NCBI GenBank assembly: GCA_011390755.1
Contig: JAABRU010000012.1
Location: 1-64,000, forward strand
DNA from: Desulfobacteraceae bacterium
GTDB taxonomy: Bacteria > Desulfobacterota > Desulfobacteria > Desulfobacterales > Desulfococcaceae
Direction: 5' to 3'
DNA: 64,000 nucleotides
Positions 1 through 7,950 of this stretch are shown here, piece by piece. The notes beneath the pieces were generated by a model, which did no database searches, was not told the origin of the DNA, and saw only the letters and a program-made list of their open reading frames with translations. The translations under genes and the position numbers were made by a program. Every line of letters begins with the position of its first letter. Position 1 is the stretch's first letter.

Positions 1-206
1 ACAGCCGCACGACGGATCTCCGGGTGGGGGTGTCCGAATCCGGGAACCGGATCATTATATATGACGGTGAAACAGATGAACCCATCCCGCCGGATCATGA
101 ACGGGCCCGGCAGGAAAAAATGCGCGCTGACAATGCGGAGGAAGAACTCCTCCGTCTGAAAGAAAAACTGAAATCACTTGGAATTCAGGCAGATGAACTG
201 AAATAA
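1..206 (+). CDS. Uma2-family endonuclease, C-terminal part (cut by window edge)
   Basis: The reading frame is open from base 3 to the stop at 204-206, so this is the 3' end of a gene that begins outside the window. The visible residues match the C-terminus of the complete Uma2 gene just downstream: bases 1-125 are identical to 918-1042, covering the end of the nuclease domain and the start of a charged coiled-coil tail. This copy has only one QEKMRA heptad where the neighbour has five, and it ends with a different short tail. The pair looks like a recent tandem duplication. An ATG at 24 exists but is internal to the conserved domain and is not the start. Confidence 0.8.
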   Translation, partial: SRTTDLRVGVSESGNRIIIYDGETDEPIPPDHERARQEKMRADNAEEELLRLKEKLKSLGIQADELK

Positions 207-301
207 TATGACTAATCTGCCGCCCCTGCGGAGAATATTCGGTATAAATATTTCCGAAATTCCGGCAGAGCAGAACCTGTAGCATAATGAAGGAGGCCGA
301 T

Positions 302-1192
302 ATGGAAGCAGTCCTGAGCAGGGAATTGCAGGATACAGATTCCGAAGGGTACGGCCCGGAAAAAGATCCCTTTTTCTACGGTGAGCGCATCCTTGTCGGA
401 TATGATGAGGCCGGGGATGTGACATACCGCTGTGTCCCCCTGAGTCCGGATGATTTTCTGGATCCGCAGGAAGGAGATTATTATATGCAGGGAAGTCTGC
501 ACCATGAAACGGTAGACGATCTGGTAAGTATTTTCCGCCATCATCTGGAAGGCAGGGAAAATATAAAGGTTTACAGCGATCTGAAAATCATATGGAATCC
601 CGGAGGGAAAAACCCTGCCCCGGATATCAGCGTGGTTGCGGATGTGAGGAACCCGGAAAATCACCGCAATGTTTTTGATACTGCCGAAGAGGAGACCGGC
701 CCCTTTTTTGTCCTGGAAGTGGTTTCCCCCCGGTACCGGGAACAGGATGTTGAAAAGAAGCCCGAAATATACCGGAAGGCCGGGGTCTCCGAATATATCA
801 TAGTGGATCCGGGAACAAAGAGTCCGGAAAGCACGGAACTTTCCTATACGGTCCGGGGATACCGTCTCATCGGCAGCCGTTATGTGAAAACCGCTCCGGA
901 TGCACGGGGCAGGATATACAGCCGCACGACGGATCTCCGGGTGGGGGTGTCCGAATCCGGGAACCGGATCATTATATATGACGGTGAAACAGATGAACCC
1001 ATCCCGCCGGATCATGAACGGGCCCGGCAGGAAAAAATGCGCGCCGAACAGGAAAAAATGCGTGCCGAACAGGAAAAAATGCGCGCCGAGCAGGAAAAAA
1101 TGCGTGCCGAGCAGGAAAAAATGCGCGCCGACAATGCAGAGGAAGAACTCCGCCGTCTGAAAGAAAAACTGAAATCATACCAATCCCAATGA
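302..1192 (+). CDS. Uma2 family (DUF820) PD-(D/E)XK endonuclease with heptad-repeat tail
   Basis: The protein has about 296 residues. The central part carries the Uma2/DUF820 pattern of the PD-(D/E)XK nuclease fold: PDISVV, then LEVVSPRYREQD, a lysine a few residues later, and the closing block YRKAGVSEYIIVDP. The C-terminus is a run of QEKMRAE heptads followed by a leucine-rich charged helix, probably a coiled coil. An ATG at 287 is in frame, but AGGAGG at 291-296 lies five bases before the ATG at 302, so 302 is preferred. Uma2 genes are multicopy in many filamentous and sulfate-reducing bacteria; their biological role is unsettled. The partial copy ending at 206 is its tandem paralogue. Confidence 0.82.
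   Translation: MEAVLSRELQDTDSEGYGPEKDPFFYGERILVGYDEAGDVTYRCVPLSPDDFLDPQEGDYYMQGSLHHETVDDLVSIFRHHLEGRENIKVYSDLKIIWNPGGKNPAPDISVVADVRNPENHRNVFDTAEEETGPFFVLEVVSPRYREQDVEKKPEIYRKAGVSEYIIVDPGTKSPESTELSYTVRGYRLIGSRYVKTAPDARGRIYSRTTDLRVGVSESGNRIIIYDGETDEPIPPDHERARQEKMRAEQEKMRAEQEKMRAEQEKMRAEQEKMRADNAEEELRRLKEKLKSYQSQ
1028..1132 (+). repeat. 21-bp tandem repeat encoding QEKMRAE, five units
   Basis: Five almost identical 21-base units run in frame inside the Uma2 gene and encode the heptad QEKMRAE; the last ends in D. The upstream paralogue has a single unit, so copy number has changed since the duplication, most simply by replication slippage. The unit length of seven residues suits a coiled coil. 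Confidence 0.85.
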
Positions 1193-1337
1193 ATAAACTG
1201 TTCAATTATCGGCAAATCCTGCGGCAGATAATCCATGCAGAACTTCCGGAAGGGGTATCAGAGAAAAATGCACGGGATATAACAGAAAACTGCCATCCCC
1301 TGCGGTTTGAATCATTCGGGTTTGAAAAAAAGAATAA

Positions 1338-1374
1338 AGAAAGCGCGGACAGAAAACCCGCGCTTTCTGTTTTT
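1338..1374. terminator. Bidirectional rho-independent terminator
   Basis: An 11-bp perfect GC-rich stem (1338-1348 with 1358-1368) has a nine-base loop and is followed by a T run on the plus strand. On the minus strand the hairpin is also followed by T-rich sequence (complement of the A-rich 1321-1337). It lies between the convergent Uma2 and glpV genes and can serve both. Confidence 0.75.
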
Positions 1375-1390
1375 GCATATTTTTTGTTTT

Positions 1391-1438
1391 GCCGGGTTAC
1401 GCCTGGTTATTGCGCTTGCTGAAATACGCTAACCCGGC
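1391..1438. repeat. REP-like hairpin with GCCGGGTTA ends
   Basis: GCCGGGTTACGC at the left and its inverse GCTAACCCGGC at the right enclose a short loop. Related hairpins with the same GGGTTACGC / GCTAACCC arms occur at 12226-12252 and 56562-56587, so this is a small dispersed palindromic family. It sits just past the 3' end of glpV. Confidence 0.55.
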
Positions 1439-1456
1439 CTACTATACGACTGCTGA

Positions 1457-3196
1457 TTATCTCACTCTTCCTTCCCGCCAGGCTTTGATCAGATCGTCAT
1501 AGTTGACGGTCTCGCCTTTGGGTTTTTCATTGGGAAGTTTGGGTTTGGGGGAACCGGGCTGGGACAGCCAGTAGGATTCCTCTTTTTCCGGGTTCAGTTT
1601 GGGGCCGCATTCGCCCTGGATACCGGCTCTTTCCAGCCGCGACATTACTTTGTCCTGCTCGGCCGCCAGATTGTCCATTGCGGTTTCCACGGTCACTTCG
1701 CCGGAAACGGCCTCACCGATATTCTGCCACCAGAGCTGCGCCAGTTTCGGGTAATCCGGTACATTGGTTCCGGTGGGTGTCCAGGCCACGCGGGCCGGGC
1801 TGCGGTAAAATTCCACCAGACCGCCCAGTTTCGGCGCGCGGTCTGTGAAGGACTGATGGCGGATATCGGAGTCGCGGATGGGGGTCAGTCCCACATGGGC
1901 TTTTTTCAGAGAGACGGTTTTGGACACAGTGAACTGGGCGAAAAGCCAGGCTGCCTTGCGGCGGTCCACGGGGGTGCTTTTGAGCAGGGTCCAGGAACCG
2001 CAGTCCTGGTATCCCAGTTTCTGTCCTTCTTCCCAGTAGGGGCCGTGGGGAGAGGGGGCCATGCGCCATTTGGGGGTTCCGTCCTCATTCACCGTGGGGC
2101 CGGGTTCCACCATTGTTGCCGTAAAGGCCGTGTACCAGAAAATCTGCTGGGCCACATTTCCTTTGGCCAGGAAAGGCAGATACTGATAGAAATCCATGCC
2201 CAGCGCGCCCGGAGGTGCGTATTTCCGCAGCCAGTCCATATATTTCCGTAAAGCATATTTGGCAGCCGGGCTGTTGGTTGCGCCCCCGCGGCTGACACTT
2301 GCGCCCACCGGACGGCAGCCTTCCACACGGATACCCCATTCATCCACAGGTTTTCCGTTGGGAATGCCCTTGTCACCCGCACCGGCCATGGACAGCCAGG
2401 CATCGGTAAAACGCCAGCCCAGATCCGGGGCTTTCTTGCCGTAGTCATTATGACCGTACACGGCCTTTCCGTCAATTTCCTTTACATGCTCGGAAAAGAA
2501 TTCGGCAATATCCTCATACGCGGACCAGTTGACCGGAACGCCCAGTTCATATCCGTAGATTTCTTTGAATTTCTTTTTGAAATCATCCCGGCTGAACCAG
2601 TCATAGCGGAACCAGTAGAGATTGGCAAACTGCTGGTCGGGCAGTTGGTAAAGTTTGCCGTCCGGCCCTGTGGTAAAGGATTTCCCCATGAAATCTTCCA
2701 CATCCAGGGTGGGCAGGGTGGCATCCTTTCCTTCCCCGGCCATCCAGTCGGTCAGATTGACCACATGACCGTAACGGTAATGGGTTCCGATGAGGTCGGA
2801 ATCATTCACATACGCGTCAAAGATGTTTTCTCCGGACTGCATCTGGGTCTGCAACTTTTCAATGACATCCCCTTCCTGGATCAGGTCATGGGTGACTTTG
2901 ATGCCGGTGATTTCCTCAAATGCCTTGGTCAGGGTTTTGGATTCATACTCATGGGTGGGGATGGTTTCGGAAACCACTTTGATTTCCATCCCTTTGAAGG
3001 GTTCGGCTGCCCTGATGAACCATTCCATTTCTTTGAGCTGATCCTCTTTGCTCAGGGTCGAGGGCTGAAATTCGCTGTCAATCCATTTCTTTGCCGCCTC
3101 AATATCCGCACCTGCAATGCCTGCGGAAAAAAGCAGCACCAGAGCCGCTGCCATAGCCGGGAGCAGGCTCCCCTTTCTCTGCAACAATCCTTTCAT
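1457..3196 (-). CDS. glpV: Glycerol ABC transporter substrate-binding protein (GlpV-like)
   Basis: A 579-residue periplasmic binding protein of the ABC sugar/glycerol class. It begins with a signal peptide (basic start, hydrophobic core to about residue 28, AGA cleavage site) and then shows the long extracellular binding-protein fold. The length and the conserved neighbourhood (two permeases, a DUF2160 membrane protein, a GlpT-type ATPase) match the glycerol uptake system described in rhizobia, where GlpV captures glycerol in the periplasm. It is the last gene of the minus-strand operon. A DUF2283 gene separates it from the DUF2160 gene, which is unusual for this operon. Substrate is inferred from context. 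Confidence 0.85.
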   Translation of the reverse strand: MKGLLQRKGSLLPAMAAALVLLFSAGIAGADIEAAKKWIDSEFQPSTLSKEDQLKEMEWFIRAAEPFKGMEIKVVSETIPTHEYESKTLTKAFEEITGIKVTHDLIQEGDVIEKLQTQMQSGENIFDAYVNDSDLIGTHYRYGHVVNLTDWMAGEGKDATLPTLDVEDFMGKSFTTGPDGKLYQLPDQQFANLYWFRYDWFSRDDFKKKFKEIYGYELGVPVNWSAYEDIAEFFSEHVKEIDGKAVYGHNDYGKKAPDLGWRFTDAWLSMAGAGDKGIPNGKPVDEWGIRVEGCRPVGASVSRGGATNSPAAKYALRKYMDWLRKYAPPGALGMDFYQYLPFLAKGNVAQQIFWYTAFTATMVEPGPTVNEDGTPKWRMAPSPHGPYWEEGQKLGYQDCGSWTLLKSTPVDRRKAAWLFAQFTVSKTVSLKKAHVGLTPIRDSDIRHQSFTDRAPKLGGLVEFYRSPARVAWTPTGTNVPDYPKLAQLWWQNIGEAVSGEVTVETAMDNLAAEQDKVMSRLERAGIQGECGPKLNPEKEESYWLSQPGSPKPKLPNEKPKGETVNYDDLIKAWREGRVR

Positions 3197-3287
3197 TTAC
3201 ACTCCTCCTCCGGGCCTTCGGTTATATGATTTTCCGGTTTCCCGGACTGCCGCCCGGTGTGAAGGCCGTGAACACCGGCAGCAGTTT

Positions 3288-3542
3288 TCAATGAACAATT
3301 CCTGCTTCTGCGGAATGCTCAGTTTTAACGATATTCAGTAATCCGGCCTGTACGGTATCCAATAAGAAATCTCTTAAAAAAGTACTTGCTTCCAGTATTT
3401 CTATACCGATCAGTTCTCCTCTGTCATTGAGTTCTGCTGTAACATTCGGACTTATTTCCACGCTGCCTGCTTCCTCCTCATCGGAAATCAGCAGATGGAT
3501 AATATCACTTTTATCAAAATATATCATTTTATTTTTATTCAT
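3288..3542 (-). CDS. DUF2283 family protein
   Basis: An 84-residue protein whose N-terminal half reads YFDKSDIIHLLISD, followed by a valine/isoleucine-rich strand pattern ending GELIGIEILEAS. This is the compact pattern of DUF2283, a family often found next to BrnT-like or DUF4258 toxin genes and suspected to include antitoxins. No toxin partner is adjacent. The gene lies inside the glp operon between the DUF2160 gene and glpV, so it is probably a later insertion. A second in-frame ATG follows five codons later. Confidence 0.7.
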   Translation of the reverse strand: MNKNKMIYFDKSDIIHLLISDEEEAGSVEISPNVTAELNDRGELIGIEILEASTFLRDFLLDTVQAGLLNIVKTEHSAEAGIVH

Positions 3543-3713
3543 GTAAAAATTTCCCGGATTTTATGCGGTATTCTTATATCCCCTTATTTCTGCCCGGTAT
3601 CGCAGATATTCTGTCCGGCTTACTGATATTTTATCCAATTTCCGGTATCCCTGCTGACTGTTTTCTGAAAATCATGCTCCATATTCAGGTGATATGTCAA
3701 TAGCGCAAGATTA

Positions 3714-3992
3714 TTATCCCCATTTCATTACCGTCAGCATCCATACAATGGCAATGCCGAAAGCAACCCAGATGCTAATATTTGTCAGTCCGATCCAGAG
3801 GAGATGGATATACGCACTGCCCAGCAGTCCGATGAAGAGACGGTCGCCTCTTGTGGTTTTGATGGGCAGAAAGCCCCGTCTTTCCACACAGGGAGACCTA
3901 ATCTGCCAGATGGTCATTCCTGTAAGAATCAGGACAATTACAATAAAAAATGTCGCCGTGGGAAGGGTCCATGCCATCCATTCAAGTTTCAT
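3714..3992 (-). CDS. DUF2160 small membrane protein of the glycerol transporter operon
   Basis: A 92-residue protein with three predicted membrane spans and little else. The size, the WMAWTLPTATFF start and the position between permease genes and the GlpV-type binding protein fit DUF2160 (PF09928). That family travels with glpSTPQV operons, and its role in transport is not established. A 147-bp inverted-repeat element separates it from glpQ. Confidence 0.8.
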   Translation of the reverse strand: MKLEWMAWTLPTATFFIVIVLILTGMTIWQIRSPCVERRGFLPIKTTRGDRLFIGLLGSAYIHLLWIGLTNISIWVAFGIAIVWMLTVMKWG

Positions 3993-4013
3993 ATCTGCTT
4001 TTCCTCATTCATA

Positions 4014-4160
4014 ATCAGTAGATCGAAAAGTTTTCCCCGGATACGGTTTTACGGCTGTCCCGGAGTGCAGAAATTGTATTTTTGCACGGCAGCATCTTCC
4101 GGTTGACCCATGCAAAAATACAATTTTTGCACTCCTCCGGAAACTTTTCGATCTACTGAT
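4014..4160. mobile_element. MITE-like element, 147 bp, with 7-bp target duplication
   Basis: The ends are inverted copies of ATCAGTAGATCGAAAAGTTT (20 bp, matching at both ends). A second, inner inverted repeat of about 25 bp with one mismatch (arms near 4061-4085 and 4109-4133) folds the middle. ATTCATA occurs directly before the left end (4007-4013) and directly after the right end (4161-4167), as expected for a target-site duplication. There is no coding capacity. It lies between the DUF2160 gene and glpQ. Confidence 0.75.
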
Positions 4161-4186
4161 ATTCATAATTTATAATTCACAATTCC

Positions 4187-4990
4187 CTAAACCCTGCCCA
4201 ACGCAAATCCTTTGGCCAGATGGTTTCTTACAAACCAGATCACCAGTGCACCGGGAACAATGGTCAGAATTCCGGCTGCGGCCAGCAGTCCCCAGTCCAG
4301 TCCGGATGCGCTCACGGTCCGGGTCATGGTGGCGGCAATGGGTTTGGCATTGGTGGTGGTCAGGGTACGGGCCAGCAGCAGTTCCACCCAGGAGAACATG
4401 AAACAGAAAAAGGCTGTCACCCCGATTCCGGCCCGGATCAGGGGCACCAGAATGGTCATGAAAAAACGGGGAAAACTGTATCCGTCAATAAATGCGGTTT
4501 CATCAATCTCCTTTGGGATGCCGGACATGAAACCTTCCAGAATCCATACGGCCAGGGGCACATTGAAAAGACAGTGGGCCAGGGCCACGGCAATGTGCGT
4601 ATCAATAAGATTGAAGGTGGAATATAACTGGAAAAAGGGCAGCAGGAAAACCGCGGGCGGAGCCATGCGGTTGGTGAGCAGCCAGAAAAACACATGCTTG
4701 TCCCCGATAAAACGGTAGCGGGAAAAGGCATAGGCCGCAGGCAAAGCGGTTATCAGGGAAATCAGGGTATTAATGCTGACATAGATAATGGAATTCACAT
4801 AACCGGAATACCAGGAGGGGTCGGTGAATATTTTAATATAATTTTCCAATGTCGGATGTTTGGGATAAAAGGAAAATGCCCCCAGAATATCCGCATTGGT
4901 ACGGAGGGACATGTTGAGCATCCAGTAGATGGGCAGCAGCAGCAGAATAAAATAAAAAATCAGACCGGCATATTTTAACCTGAATTTCAT
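4187..4990 (-). CDS. glpQ: Glycerol ABC transporter permease GlpQ-like
   Basis: A 267-residue inner-membrane permease of the MalG type with six hydrophobic segments. The EAA loop that contacts the ATPase reads IPKEIDETAFIDGYSFPRFF, near residues 160-180. Its start codon overlaps the glpP stop in an ATGA arrangement, so the two permeases are translationally coupled, as expected for a heterodimeric channel. The C-terminus LAKGFALGRV is typical of this subfamily. Confidence 0.85.
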   Translation of the reverse strand: MKFRLKYAGLIFYFILLLLPIYWMLNMSLRTNADILGAFSFYPKHPTLENYIKIFTDPSWYSGYVNSIIYVSINTLISLITALPAAYAFSRYRFIGDKHVFFWLLTNRMAPPAVFLLPFFQLYSTFNLIDTHIAVALAHCLFNVPLAVWILEGFMSGIPKEIDETAFIDGYSFPRFFMTILVPLIRAGIGVTAFFCFMFSWVELLLARTLTTTNAKPIAATMTRTVSASGLDWGLLAAAGILTIVPGALVIWFVRNHLAKGFALGRV

Positions 4991-5859
4991 TGTTTATCTC
5001 CTGTTCCGACATTCTGAAGTGCCTGATAAAAGAGCCAACTGAAAAGCAGAATGATAAGAAAATAGATGAGAGAAAACGCCGCGGCCGGGCCGAGATCAAA
5101 CTGGCCTACCGCCATTTTTACAAGATAGATGGACAGAAAGGTGGTGGTATTTCCAGGACCGCCGCCGGTGAGCACAAAGGGTTCCGCGTAAATCAGAAAA
5201 CTGTCCATAAAACGCAGCAGCACCGCAATGGTCAGCACCCCCCGCATTTTGGGCAGTTGGATATAGCGGAAAACCGACCAGGCCGAAGCCCCGTCAATTT
5301 TGGCGGCCTGGTAATAGGCTTCGGGAATGGCGCGGAGTCCCGCATAGGCCAGCAGTGCCACCAGGGGGGTCCAATGCCATACTTCCATAAACATGAGGGT
5401 AATCCATGCGTCCAGAGGACTGGAGGTATGGTCAAAGGCAATGCCGAGTTTGTTGATGGCCGCTCCGAAGAATCCGATATCCGGCCGGGTGAAGATAATC
5501 CAGATGGTTCCGATGACATTCCAGGGAATGAGCAGGGGCAGGGCCAGTGTCACCAGGGTCAGGGAGGCCGTCCATCCCTTCCCGGGCATCATCAGGGCAA
5601 TGGCGATACCCAGGGGGATTTCGATGAGCAGTACCAGGAATGAAAATAGAAACTGCCGCCAGAGAGCGTCGTGCAGTCTTTTGTCTGCCAGAACCTCACG
5701 GAACCATTCCGTACCCACAAAAACCCGCTGACCGGGCCCGAAAATATCCTGCACAGAATAATTCACCACAGTCATCAGCGGTATGATGGCACTGAAGGCC
5801 ACAATCAGAAAAACCGGCAGAATCAGAAACCAGGCTTTGTTGTCTTCCCATTTGTCCAT
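4987..5859 (-). CDS. glpP: Glycerol ABC transporter permease GlpP-like
   Basis: A 290-residue permease of the MalF/UgpA type with six hydrophobic segments. The EAA loop YYQAAKIDGASAWSVFRYIQ is intact. Its 3' end overlaps glpQ by four bases. Upstream, a BrnT-type toxin-antitoxin pair and an inverted-repeat element separate it from the ATPase gene glpT, to which it would normally be almost adjacent. Confidence 0.85.
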   Translation of the reverse strand: MDKWEDNKAWFLILPVFLIVAFSAIIPLMTVVNYSVQDIFGPGQRVFVGTEWFREVLADKRLHDALWRQFLFSFLVLLIEIPLGIAIALMMPGKGWTASLTLVTLALPLLIPWNVIGTIWIIFTRPDIGFFGAAINKLGIAFDHTSSPLDAWITLMFMEVWHWTPLVALLAYAGLRAIPEAYYQAAKIDGASAWSVFRYIQLPKMRGVLTIAVLLRFMDSFLIYAEPFVLTGGGPGNTTTFLSIYLVKMAVGQFDLGPAAAFSLIYFLIILLFSWLFYQALQNVGTGDKQ

Positions 5860-5909
5860 ATGAATAACTCCCTAAGATTAAGCCGAACAGATGAAACATG
5901 CAGTTGTTT

Positions 5910-6161
5910 TCAGTCCGCCTGAACGCCGGATCCTGCTGCACCCGCATATTTTTTACCGGCAATTTTTATTAATAATCTCAATGCATCATTGACAGATTCA
6001 TTATCATTAAATACTTCTGCCACATCAGGGGCCAGCAAAATCAGGTTTGTTCCTTCTTTGTATTTTGATACATATTTCCCTTTTACACCGCCTTTCAGTC
6101 GGGATAAATCATACTCCGGGCGAAGTTCGTCATCCATTTCCTTATAAGTATTGTTGCTCAT
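5910..6161 (-). CDS. Putative antitoxin partner of BrnT
   Basis: An 83-residue protein starting MSNNTYKEMDDELRPEYDLS, followed by KGGVKGKYVSKYKEGTNLIL and a short helical end ESVNDALRLLIKIAGKKY. This pattern is common for small antitoxins encoded directly after BrnT-like toxins. Its start lies inside the last codons of the toxin gene (20-base overlap), so the two are co-translated. The tail after residue 72 (AGAAGSGVQAD) is not typical and may be an extension. It should neutralise the toxin and bind the operon promoter. Confidence 0.72.
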   Translation of the reverse strand: MSNNTYKEMDDELRPEYDLSRLKGGVKGKYVSKYKEGTNLILLAPDVAEVFNDNESVNDALRLLIKIAGKKYAGAAGSGVQAD

Positions 6162-6426
6162 ACTGCTTCCTTTCTTTTCGTGTCAATTGTCTGGCACTGA
6201 TAATTCTTATTCTGTCATTTTTCTCTGCATGGGAAACAAAAAGCAATTTGCCAAGCGATGACAGGCCGATGATTATGTATCTTTCTTCATTATAAGAATG
6301 GTCCGGATCATTGTAAGTCATTGACAATGGATCGGAAAACACTGTTGCAGCTTCATCAAAAGATACTCCGTGTTTTTCCATATTCTTTTCCGCTTTATCC
6401 GGATTCCACTCAAATTTCAGTGGCAT
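6142..6426 (-). CDS. brnT: BrnT family ribonuclease toxin
   Basis: A 94-residue protein with the BrnT pattern: FEWNPDKAEKNMEKHGVSFDEA near the start, FSDPLSMTYNDPDHS in the middle, then ERYIIIGLSSLGKLLFVSH, and RIISARQLTRKERKQYEQ at the end. BrnT folds like RelE and cleaves RNA. The order toxin then antitoxin matches brnTA. The module sits inside the glp operon between glpP and glpT. Confidence 0.85.
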   Translation of the reverse strand: MPLKFEWNPDKAEKNMEKHGVSFDEAATVFSDPLSMTYNDPDHSYNEERYIIIGLSSLGKLLFVSHAEKNDRIRIISARQLTRKERKQYEQQYL

Positions 6427-6478
6427 ATGTCATAAATCCCCCGTTAAAATTAAGATAGGCGGTGTTATCTTATAAAAC

Positions 6479-6651
6479 TGTAATGTAACATAGCTTTTGA
6501 GAAAGGAGTGCGGAAATTATTTTCCGCCCACGCTCCGAAGGAGCGTGGGCGGAAGACCGCTCCGCCTACTTTCGCACTCCGGGTTTCTCTGAATAAAATA
6601 CTGAATATAATCAGCATGAAACAATTTTCTCAAAGGGTATGTTACATTACA
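6479..6651. mobile_element. MITE-like element, 173 bp, 14-bp perfect ends, 9-bp target duplication
   Basis: The terminal inverted repeats TGTAATGTAACATA are perfect, and similarity continues inward through TTTGAGAAA after a three-base mismatch. The nine bases TTATAAAAC flank the element on both sides (6470-6478 and 6652-6660). The centre holds a GC-rich hairpin around CCCACGCTCC / GGAGCGTGGG. There is no open reading frame. The element lies between glpT and brnT. Confidence 0.82.
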
Positions 6652-6672
6652 TTATAAAACGGAATCTTTCCT

Positions 6673-7761
6673 TTATGTTATCAGCCTTCCGTCCGCAAAA
6701 ATCCGTATTTTGTCCCTCGGAAAAAACAGACTGCATTCCCCCGCTGGTATGAACTCTCCTTCCGGAACCCTGGCGCGCAATGTTTTTTCTCCCAGCATAA
6801 CGGTAACAATCCGGCAGTTTCCCTGGTCTTCCACATCAGTGACTTTTGCAGCTATACCGCCGGATTCCCCGGCATCTTTCACCTGAAGATACATGGGGCG
6901 GATGCCCAGTTCCAGTTTTTTTCCTTCGGCTTTCCGTGCCAGTTCTGCGCATTTGTCGTCCAATAAAATGCCGGAACCGTTTACCACGGCCTGATTTCCC
7001 TCTGCCGTAATGGGCATGAGATTCATTCCCGGACTGCCGATAAAATAACCGACAAAGGTGTGGGCCGGTTCCTCAAACAGTTCCTGGGGCGTACCAATCT
7101 GCACCAGTTCCCCTTCATACATGACCATCACCTGATCGGCAAAGGTCATGGCCTCCACCTGGTCATGGGTGACATAAATCAGGGTCAGGTGAAAACGGTC
7201 ATGAATTTCCTTGAGTTTACGGCGAAGCTGCCATTTGAGATGGGGATCAATCACGGTCAGGGGTTCGTCAAACAGAATGGCCGCCACATCACTGCGGACC
7301 AGCCCCCGGCCCAGGGAAATTTTCTGCTTGGCATCCGCGGCCAGTCCGCTGGCTTTCTTTTTCAGAAAGGGGGTCAGTTCCAGCATATCCGCAATTTCCC
7401 GCACTCTTTTGTCCACTTCGGACGCAGCCACTTTGCGGTTGCGAAGGGGGAATGCCAGATTATCATACACCGTCATGGTATCATAGAGAACGGGGAACTG
7501 GAAAACCTGCGCTATATTGCGTTTTTCCGGGGGAAGTTCCGTTACATCCTTTCCGTCAAACAGAATCCTGCCCTGGCTGGGACGGAGCAGACCGGAGATG
7601 ATATTGAGCAGGGTGGTTTTTCCGCAGCCGGAAGGCCCCAGCAGGGCATAGGCCCCGCCGTCATCCCAGATATTATGGATGCGTTTGAGTGCGTAATCTT
7701 CATCCCCTTTGGGATTGGGGATATAACTGTGGGCGATTTCATTGAGTTCGATACGGGCCAT
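6673..7761 (-). CDS. glpT: Glycerol ABC transporter ATP-binding protein GlpT-like
   Basis: A 362-residue ABC ATPase of the MalK group with a C-terminal TOBE-like regulatory domain. Walker A is GPSGCGKTT (near residue 43), Walker B is AILFDEP, and the H-loop is VTHDQ. The signature LSGGQ is replaced by LAADAKQ and the D-loop by LTVIDP. I recall this degenerate form as normal for the GlpT member of the GlpS/GlpT pair, in which GlpS supplies the canonical signature. No GlpS gene is present upstream. AAGGA precedes the ATG by about nine bases. Confidence 0.83.
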   Translation of the reverse strand: MARIELNEIAHSYIPNPKGDEDYALKRIHNIWDDGGAYALLGPSGCGKTTLLNIISGLLRPSQGRILFDGKDVTELPPEKRNIAQVFQFPVLYDTMTVYDNLAFPLRNRKVAASEVDKRVREIADMLELTPFLKKKASGLAADAKQKISLGRGLVRSDVAAILFDEPLTVIDPHLKWQLRRKLKEIHDRFHLTLIYVTHDQVEAMTFADQVMVMYEGELVQIGTPQELFEEPAHTFVGYFIGSPGMNLMPITAEGNQAVVNGSGILLDDKCAELARKAEGKKLELGIRPMYLQVKDAGESGGIAAKVTDVEDQGNCRIVTVMLGEKTLRARVPEGEFIPAGECSLFFPRDKIRIFADGRLIT

Positions 7762-7777
7762 TGCTGATGTCCTTGTG

Positions 7778-7882
7778 TTATGCAGCCTGCCGGATTTTTT
7801 CGGATTCGACCTGAAGCAGACTCTGTGAATTACTTTCCTTGAGAAATTTTACCAGTGCCTGTGTATCCGTAACATAAATGAT
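7778..7882 (-). pseudogene. Possible PIN-domain (VapC-like) remnant
   Basis: On the minus strand an open stretch of 34 codons reads IIYVTDTQALVKFLKESNS and ends in TAA 16 bases before glpT. YVTDTxALVxFL is the characteristic first strand of PIN-domain toxins, including the catalytic aspartate. The stretch has no good start codon and stops after one helix, so it would be a relic. The match is short and could be chance. It occupies the place where glpS would be expected. Confidence 0.35.
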
Positions 7883-7950
7883 TCATATATTCAATTCAGA
7901 TTTATCAGGAATATGTGCCGATGTATTCCGCTCTTTCAAATCCTGTTATA

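Noticed and set aside
1189-1422. 77-codon frame after the Uma2 gene
   Set aside because: It runs through the terminator hairpin and a REP-like repeat and has no recognisable domain.
4212-4718. Plus-strand frames opposite glpQ and glpP
   Set aside because: Antisense to clear permease genes with EAA loops.
7060-7767. 235-codon plus-strand frame opposite glpT
   Set aside because: Antisense to an ABC ATPase with intact Walker motifs.
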